In this document: positions 59,712 to 64,000 of the stretch, in pieces
How the letters are laid out: each line of letters starts with the position of its first letter
Position numbering within the stretch: the stretch's first letter is position 1
The notes under the pieces: model-generated
The model's database searches: none
What the model saw: the letters and a program-made list of their open reading frames with translations, nothing else
Told to the model about the DNA's origin: nothing
DNA from: DASVEG01 sp035540495
GTDB taxonomy: Bacteria; Actinomycetota; Acidimicrobiia; Acidimicrobiales; CADCTF01
Assembly: GCA_035540495.1 (NCBI GenBank)
Contig: DATLGL010000050.1
Location: forward strand, 13,459-77,458
DNA: 64,000 nt
Reading direction: 5' to 3'
Translations under genes and position numbers: made by a program

Positions 59712-61359
59712 GCGTCAGCCACGCCGCACCTGCGATCGCCATCGCCGCCCATGCGGCGAAGATCGCGGCGACTTCCTCCGCCGTCGACTCGCCCCGATCG
59801 CGTCCGATGGGCGCGCCGTCGTCCAAGTCGAGCGTCGGCACCGTTCGGGAACGACTTGCGCGAGGGACGGCGATCGTTGATTCCGTCAGCTCCTCGACGA
59901 CCGCGGCCGCCTGCTCCGGCGGCGCCTGCATCACGACATCGTCGGGCGGCGGAGGCTCGGGCGCGACTTCGGCCGTGTCGAGCCGCAACGTGAACAAGGT
60001 GGACTTCAGCCCGAGCGCGGCGTCGAACGCGATCCCCTGCACGGGCTTGGGTCCGGCGGTGCCGTCGATGGTCACCTCGAGCACACGGCCGCTCGGGCCG
60101 GTGCGGGTCGCGGTGACGCTGGTGATCGTCCCCCGGTAGCCGAGCCGAGCGGCGACCGCGTCGAGACCGACGGTGACGCTCCAGGGATGCGGGTCCTGGG
60201 TGGTGTACGGCGCCGGCCGCAGGTACGGGGCGGAGTTGTCCTCGGCGACACCGAAACCCTCCTCGCGACTGGCCGCGTGGCCGCCGCCGTTGGCGCTGTA
60301 GACCGCGCTGGCGAGCTGGCGGCCGTAGACGAGCACCTGCCCGCGCGAGTCGTCGACCGCCTTGTTCATGGCGGCGTACTCGGCCTGCGCGCCGAGGTAC
60401 ACCTGGCAGCGCTGGGTGTCGCAGATCTCCCCGCCGCCGACGAGCATCGCCCGCAGCGCGTACGTCCGCGCGGCGATCGCCTGGGCGCGGAGGCCGGCAG
60501 GAGGCCAGCGCGGGTCGCGCACCTCGCCCATCCCCTTGAGGTACGTCTCGACGTCGACCTCGTTGATCACCCGCAGCGGCCCCCCGCCGGCGTTGGCTTC
60601 GAGCACGCCCCGGTACTTCCGCTGGCGGTAGGGGAGGTCGACGGTGCCGTTGTTCGCCGGGATGGCGATCACGGGCCGGCTCGTCGTGACCGCCTGCTGC
60701 TGCTGCGGCGGCGGGGACGGCGGTGGGTCGTTCGGGCCCGTGGGCGTCGTCGTGGTGGTCGACGTCGGACCAGGGCTCGGGGTCGGTGGTTCGATCGCCG
60801 GCGCCGTCGTGGTCGTCGACGACGGTGGTGCGGTGGTCGAGGTCGACTGCGGCGGCGCGGTGGTCGTCGTCGTGCCGGGGACGTCGATCTGCTGGCGGTG
60901 GCTCGCCAGCCGGGGGCGTCCGATGGCGACCTGGCCGCGGCCGTCCGCCCGTTCGACGCGGTAGCGCCCGTTCTCCCACACGATGCGGACGAGCCCGCCG
61001 GGAGGAACCGCAACCGGGAAGCCCGGCGACTGCTCGCCGCTGCGGGCGTCCCGCAGCTCGCCGCCGGTGGGGAACGCGAAGACGACGTTCGTCGGCGCGG
61101 GGCCGACGTCGCCGACCGCGACCCGCACCGGGCCTTGTCCTCGGCCGAGCGATGTCCCGGGATAGAACTGCCCGAGGATCTGCTCGGTGCGCGCACCGGC
61201 GACGCCCATCCAATAGGCGCCGTCCTGAGCCATCCCCACGCCGTGCCCGAACCCGCGCCCGTCGATCACGAGCACCGGCACCGAGGCTGCCGACGTCGCC
61301 CGCCCCGGCAACGGGAGGATGGCGACCGCGATCACCATCAAGGTGACGACCCGTCGCAC
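59695..61359 (-). CDS. Secreted SpoIID/LytB-domain protein with C-terminal anchor
   Basis: The 554-residue protein has a signal peptide (RRVVTLMVIAVAILPLPGRATSA), an early DGRGFGHGVGMAQDGAYWMG motif, a long Thr/Pro linker (about 180-230), a SpoIID core (RVINEVDVETYLKGMGEV, GLRAQAIAARTYALRAM, SANGGGHAA) and a C-terminal membrane helix (AIFAAWAAMAIAGAAWL). The HGVGM motif normally follows the core in SpoIID; here it is near the N-terminus, so the domain looks circularly rearranged or duplicated in part. SpoIID enzymes are peptidoglycan lytic transglycosylases. GTG 61359; the 3' end overlaps the opposing lipoprotein gene by 17 bp. Confidence 0.82.
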   Translation of the reverse strand: MRRVVTLMVIAVAILPLPGRATSAASVPVLVIDGRGFGHGVGMAQDGAYWMGVAGARTEQILGQFYPGTSLGRGQGPVRVAVGDVGPAPTNVVFAFPTGGELRDARSGEQSPGFPVAVPPGGLVRIVWENGRYRVERADGRGQVAIGRPRLASHRQQIDVPGTTTTTAPPQSTSTTAPPSSTTTTAPAIEPPTPSPGPTSTTTTTPTGPNDPPPSPPPQQQQAVTTSRPVIAIPANNGTVDLPYRQRKYRGVLEANAGGGPLRVINEVDVETYLKGMGEVRDPRWPPAGLRAQAIAARTYALRAMLVGGGEICDTQRCQVYLGAQAEYAAMNKAVDDSRGQVLVYGRQLASAVYSANGGGHAASREEGFGVAEDNSAPYLRPAPYTTQDPHPWSVTVGLDAVAARLGYRGTITSVTATRTGPSGRVLEVTIDGTAGPKPVQGIAFDAALGLKSTLFTLRLDTAEVAPEPPPPDDVVMQAPPEQAAAVVEELTESTIAVPRASRSRTVPTLDLDDGAPIGRDRGESTAEEVAAIFAAWAAMAIAGAAWLTLSRRT

Positions 61360-61400
61360 AACCCGCCCATTCTCCCCCGCACCGGTCTCCCGAGGCGACT

Positions 61401-61447
61401 TGGAGGAAATTCTCCGGAATGGTTCCGGAGAATTTCCTCCAGATCGA
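61401..61447. repeat. Long palindromic repeat, copy 1
   Basis: Perfect 19-bp arms TGGAGGAAATTCTCCGGAA (61401-61419) and its complement (61423-61441) around TGG, followed by GATCGA. The 47-base unit recurs at 62471-62517 with one substitution. It is AT-richer than its surroundings and lies between the SpoIID gene and the DUF559 gene. Confidence 0.9.
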
Positions 61448-61513
61448 CGGGTGGGAGGTGGTCCCCGTCGCGTGTGAACGCGTTCTTGTCTCACCAGCGC
61501 GCTTCAGTTGGAC

Positions 61514-62452
61514 ATGGCGATCCTGGGGAACCCGACCGTTGCTGAGCACCTGACGCTGCAGTCGCAGGCGATCTCCCGCCGACAGCTGCTCGCGGCCGGA
61601 GTGAAGGTGCATCAGGTCGAGTACGCCATCGGTCTCGAGATCGAGCCGGCCGAACCGGGCGTGTACGTGCAGCGGGGGAGCACCGACACGTGGGAGCGAC
61701 GGCTGTGGGTCCGTCGGCTTCGGCTGGGGCCGATCGCGTCGATCAGCCGGGAGGCTGCCGCAGCGGTCCAGACGTTCCACTCGTTCCCTCGCGGCGCTGT
61801 GTCGTTCGTGGTTCCGCATGCGACCAACCCGAAGGTCGAGGGCGTGCATCAGTCCGGCGGTGCATGGCTCGACGCCGAAGAGAGGTACGCGAACCTGCCC
61901 GTGACGGCGCCGGTGCAGACCCTGTGTGATCTGGCTGCGACGACGAGGCGCGGCCGCCTGCGCGAGGTCATCGACGATGCGTTCGCCCGCCGGCTCGTGA
62001 CCCCGCTCGATCTGGTCGATCACTACGACCGAACACGGGCCCGAGGTAAGCCGGGCTACGCGATGTTGGGCGAGATCCTCGACGACTGGCGCGACCGGGG
62101 CAAGATCCCGACTCGCAGCGTGCTCGAGCGCAAGACCCTCGACCTCTTCGACCGGTTCGGCGGCCCCAAGCCCGTGGTCGGATGGGCATATCCGAGTCGG
62201 ACCGAGCTGCCGCACATCGCCGACTTCGCCGACCGCGAGGCGTTGTTGGTCCTCGAGACGGACGGACGGCGGTGGCACGACCGCATCCAGCAGAAGAAGC
62301 GGGACGTCGAGCGCGATGCGAACGCCGCCCGGCACGGCATCCAGGTGCTCCGGGTGCTGTGGGAGCACGTCACCGGCGATCCCCGCGGCACGTGGGAGCT
62401 GTACATGGAGACCCGGCGGGTTCGCCTCCAGCAGTTCGGGCGAGCCGCCTGA
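61514..62452 (+). CDS. AbiEi-like/DUF559 (Vsr-type nuclease fold) protein
   Basis: The 312-residue protein has an N-terminal winged-helix-like region (VAEHLTLQSQAISRRQLLAAGV...) like AbiEi-type antitoxin-domain proteins common in actinobacteria, a middle domain with TAPVQTLCDLAATTRRGRLREVIDDAF, and a C-terminal DUF559 nuclease-like domain (HIADFADREALLVLETDGRRWHD, then KKRDVERDANAARHGIQVLRVLWEHV) with Asp, Glu and Asp at endonuclease-like positions. No toxin partner is adjacent. ATG 61514 is used; TTG 61508 is in frame. The gene is bracketed by two palindromic repeats about 1.07 kb apart. Confidence 0.82.
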   Translation: MAILGNPTVAEHLTLQSQAISRRQLLAAGVKVHQVEYAIGLEIEPAEPGVYVQRGSTDTWERRLWVRRLRLGPIASISREAAAAVQTFHSFPRGAVSFVVPHATNPKVEGVHQSGGAWLDAEERYANLPVTAPVQTLCDLAATTRRGRLREVIDDAFARRLVTPLDLVDHYDRTRARGKPGYAMLGEILDDWRDRGKIPTRSVLERKTLDLFDRFGGPKPVVGWAYPSRTELPHIADFADREALLVLETDGRRWHDRIQQKKRDVERDANAARHGIQVLRVLWEHVTGDPRGTWELYMETRRVRLQQFGRAA

Positions 62453-62465
62453 GCCGTCCGGCACC

Positions 62466-62516
62466 CGATCTGGAGGAAATTCTCCGGAATGGCTCCGGAG
62501 AATTTCCTCCAGATCG
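62466..62516. repeat. Long palindromic repeat, copy 2
   Basis: The same unit as at 61401, with one mismatch in the right arm (C at 62493), but the palindrome extends outward by CGATC/GATCG to 24-bp arms. It starts 14 bases after the DUF559 stop and ends 42 bases before the hemQ start, so it may also act as terminator. Confidence 0.9.
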
Positions 62517-62557
62517 AGGCGGGGCGGAACGCGGAAACCGGTGCGAGACTGGGTGGC

Positions 62558-63256
62558 GTGACCGAGGGCGTGACGGAGATCGAGGAGCTGCGGCCGGCGA
62601 CGGGATGGAACGTGGTCCACCTGTTCTGCAAGGTGACGGCGAGGGCGGACGCGGAGGCCATCCGGGCGGCGGTCAAGAGCGCGGCGGACGAGCAGCATCA
62701 GGTGATCCCGTTCGCGGTGGTCGGCCACAAGGCCGACGTGGCGTTCCTGGTGCTCGGGCCCGACCTCGTCCATCTGCGCCGGTTCCAGGCGGCGATCCAG
62801 CGGGCGGGCCTCGAGGTCGCCGACTCCTACGTCAGCATCACCGAGGTCAGCGAGTACGCGCAGGGCATGCCCGAGCACATGCTCAACGCCCGCCTCTACC
62901 CGCAGCTGCCGCCGGAGGGGAAGCGGGCCATCTGCTTCTATCCGATGTCGAAGCGGCGGAACCCGGAGCAGAACTGGTTCACGCTGCCCTACGACGACCG
63001 CAAGGAGCTCATGTACGAGCACGGTGCGTCAGGGCGGAAGTTCACCGGACGGATCCTCCAGCTCATCACCGGTTCCACAGGGGTGGACGACTACGAGTGG
63101 GGCGTGACGCTGTTCGGCGTCCATCCCGACGACCTCAAGGAGACCGTCTACACGATGCGCTACGACCGGGCGTCGGCGATCTACGCCGAGTTCGGCCGGT
63201 TCTACACAGGCATCGTCGGCGACATCGACGAGGTCCTCGAACTCGTCGGGCTGTAG
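62558..63256 (+). CDS. hemQ: Coproheme decarboxylase (HemQ, chlorite dismutase family)
   Basis: The 232-residue enzyme makes heme b from coproheme using hydrogen peroxide in Gram-positive bacteria. Typical actinobacterial segments are present: CFYPMSKRRNPEQNWFTLPYDDRKELMYEHGASGRKFTGRILQLITGSTG (in parts), DDYEWGVTLFGVHPDDLKETVYTMRYDRASAIYAEFGRFYTG. The actinobacterial active-site Tyr and His fall in this middle region. GTG 62558 is chosen; the longer open reading would start inside palindrome copy 2 and lacks conservation. No other heme genes are adjacent. Confidence 0.93.
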   Translation: MTEGVTEIEELRPATGWNVVHLFCKVTARADAEAIRAAVKSAADEQHQVIPFAVVGHKADVAFLVLGPDLVHLRRFQAAIQRAGLEVADSYVSITEVSEYAQGMPEHMLNARLYPQLPPEGKRAICFYPMSKRRNPEQNWFTLPYDDRKELMYEHGASGRKFTGRILQLITGSTGVDDYEWGVTLFGVHPDDLKETVYTMRYDRASAIYAEFGRFYTGIVGDIDEVLELVGL

Positions 63257-63262
63257 GTCCAG

Positions 63263-64000
63263 CTACCCGGCGAGGGGCGCGACCGAGGTCACGGCACGGG
63301 CCGGGGGGTTCGACCCGAGCGAGCCGTGGAAGCGGGCGTCGCCGAAGGTGAAGATGCCGCCGTCCTCGCCCACCATCAGGTAGCCCCGGTTGAAGCCGAC
63401 CATCCCGGTGACCGGCCGGTTGAGGCGGGTCGACCCCATCGATCCGTAGAAGTCGGCGGCGAAGGCGAAGATGCCGCCGTCGGACGCCACGAGCCAGTAA
63501 CCGGTGCCGTCGGGATCGGGCACGAGCGACTGCACCGGCGCGTTCAACCGCACCGCGCCCATCGACCCGTGGAAGGCGGCGTCGCCGAACGTGAAGATGC
63601 CGCCGTCGGAGGCGACCATGTAGTAGCCGGCCCCGGACGGCGTCGGGATCGAGTCGAGCACCGGGCCGTTCAGGCGCCGGGCCGACATGTCCCCCAAGTG
63701 GCGAGCGTCGCCGCGGGCGATCACCCGACCAGCGGAGGTGAACAGCCAGTAGCCCCCGCCGTTCGGCGTGCGTGAGAGCGACGTCACCCACTCGCCGGGG
63801 TTCAGCGCTCCTGCGGCCCCCCACCACACGGCGTCGCCGAAGGAGTAGACGCGTCCGGCCCGGTCGACGATCCAGTACCCGTTGCCCGACGGCGTCGGCT
63901 CGAGGTCGACGGCCTCGACCGATCCGACCGCTGCGTTGCCCATCCAGCGGGCGTCGCCGAAGGCGTACACCTGGCCGGCACCGTCGACCATCCAGTACCC
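63263..64000 (-). CDS. Secreted-type beta-propeller repeat protein, C-terminal part (continues past window)
   Basis: The frame is open from 64000 down to the stop at 63263 and encodes about 245 residues in five or six repeats of roughly 45-50 residues. Each has a GYW/GYY-(L/M/I)-V-x-S/D-x-G-x-(I/V)-F/Y-x-FGDA core, for example YYMVASDGGIFTFGDAAFHGSMG and YWLVASDGGIFAFAADFYGSMG. Such repeats fold as beta-propellers and are frequent in Acidimicrobiia, often after a secreted enzyme domain that would lie beyond the right edge. It is convergent with hemQ, 6 bp apart. Confidence 0.88.
   Translation of the reverse strand, partial: GYWMVDGAGQVYAFGDARWMGNAAVGSVEAVDLEPTPSGNGYWIVDRAGRVYSFGDAVWWGAAGALNPGEWVTSLSRTPNGGGYWLFTSAGRVIARGDARHLGDMSARRLNGPVLDSIPTPSGAGYYMVASDGGIFTFGDAAFHGSMGAVRLNAPVQSLVPDPDGTGYWLVASDGGIFAFAADFYGSMGSTRLNRPVTGMVGFNRGYLMVGEDGGIFTFGDARFHGSLGSNPPARAVTSVAPLAG

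Noticed and set aside
59657..63022. An open reading of about 1,100 codons on the minus strand
   Set aside because: It is antisense to hemQ and the DUF559 gene and out of frame with the SpoIID gene. Its composition (Arg/Ala/Pro runs) is the usual shadow of GC-rich coding DNA.

Overview
The window is GC-rich, densely packed bacterial chromosome from an actinobacterium, most likely class Acidimicrobiia (Ilumatobacter-like). This rests on GTG/TTG starts, stop-start overlaps (ATGA/GTGA), CarD, DisA, a SigB/SigF-type sigma factor, actinobacterial gene orders, and a protein at the right edge built of GYW-(L/M)-VASDGGIF propeller repeats that I associate with Acidimicrobiia. There is no rRNA, CRISPR array, prophage or recognisable transposase. 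One tRNA (Thr, UGU) is present. No gene-free stretch exceeds about 240 bp.

Layout. 1-9095: a cofactor superoperon, all on the + strand: folate (folE end, folP, a degenerate phosphatase, folB, folK), pantothenate/CoA (DUF2520 protein, panC, panD, coaX), NAD (nadB, nadC) and lysS, followed by a membrane-anchored phosphoesterase. 10518-14670: a LuxR-type response regulator and its likely histidine kinase, separated by an opposing GGDEF-EAL gene. 14782-18409: polyprenyl diphosphate synthase and clpC. 18587-25252: a secreted subtilase, a universal stress protein, an LppM-like lipoprotein, a TetR regulator with tandem operators and its membrane-protein partner, an MFS transporter and a macrodomain protein. 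25326-33847: housekeeping genes radA-disA, Crp/Fnr regulator + SDR, carD, PIN-TRAM, ispD-ispF-rlmB. 34085-37813: a Spo0H-type sigma factor, tRNA-Thr, two secreted proteins, and a SigB-type sigma factor with a small acidic partner.

37951-43079 looks like a compatible-solute and stress island: otsB, otsA, glycerate kinase, an AI-2E/PerM permease and glucosyl-3-phosphoglycerate synthase. 43101-44733 is the most interesting small module: a SAM-I-type riboswitch in front of a threonine-synthase-family enzyme followed by a ubiquitin-like sulfur carrier ending in Gly-Gly. This combination points to homocysteine/methionine synthesis from O-phosphohomoserine rather than to threonine. 46912-56190 is a nine-gene, fully overlapping glycan cluster (two epimerases, two further dehydrogenases, one GT4 transferase, three CgeB-like transferases, one methyltransferase). 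56169-59200: an alpha/beta-hydrolase-adenylate cyclase fusion diverging from groEL across two CIRCE elements. 59223-64000: a small lipoprotein, a SpoIID-domain protein, a DUF559 nuclease-like gene bracketed by two near-identical long palindromes, hemQ, and the 3' part of the propeller gene.

Recurrent traits are TANNNT boxes 6-9 bases before the start codon (leaderless transcription) and two genes whose only sensible start is CTG overlapping the previous stop. Everything here was read by eye; no searches or alignments were run.
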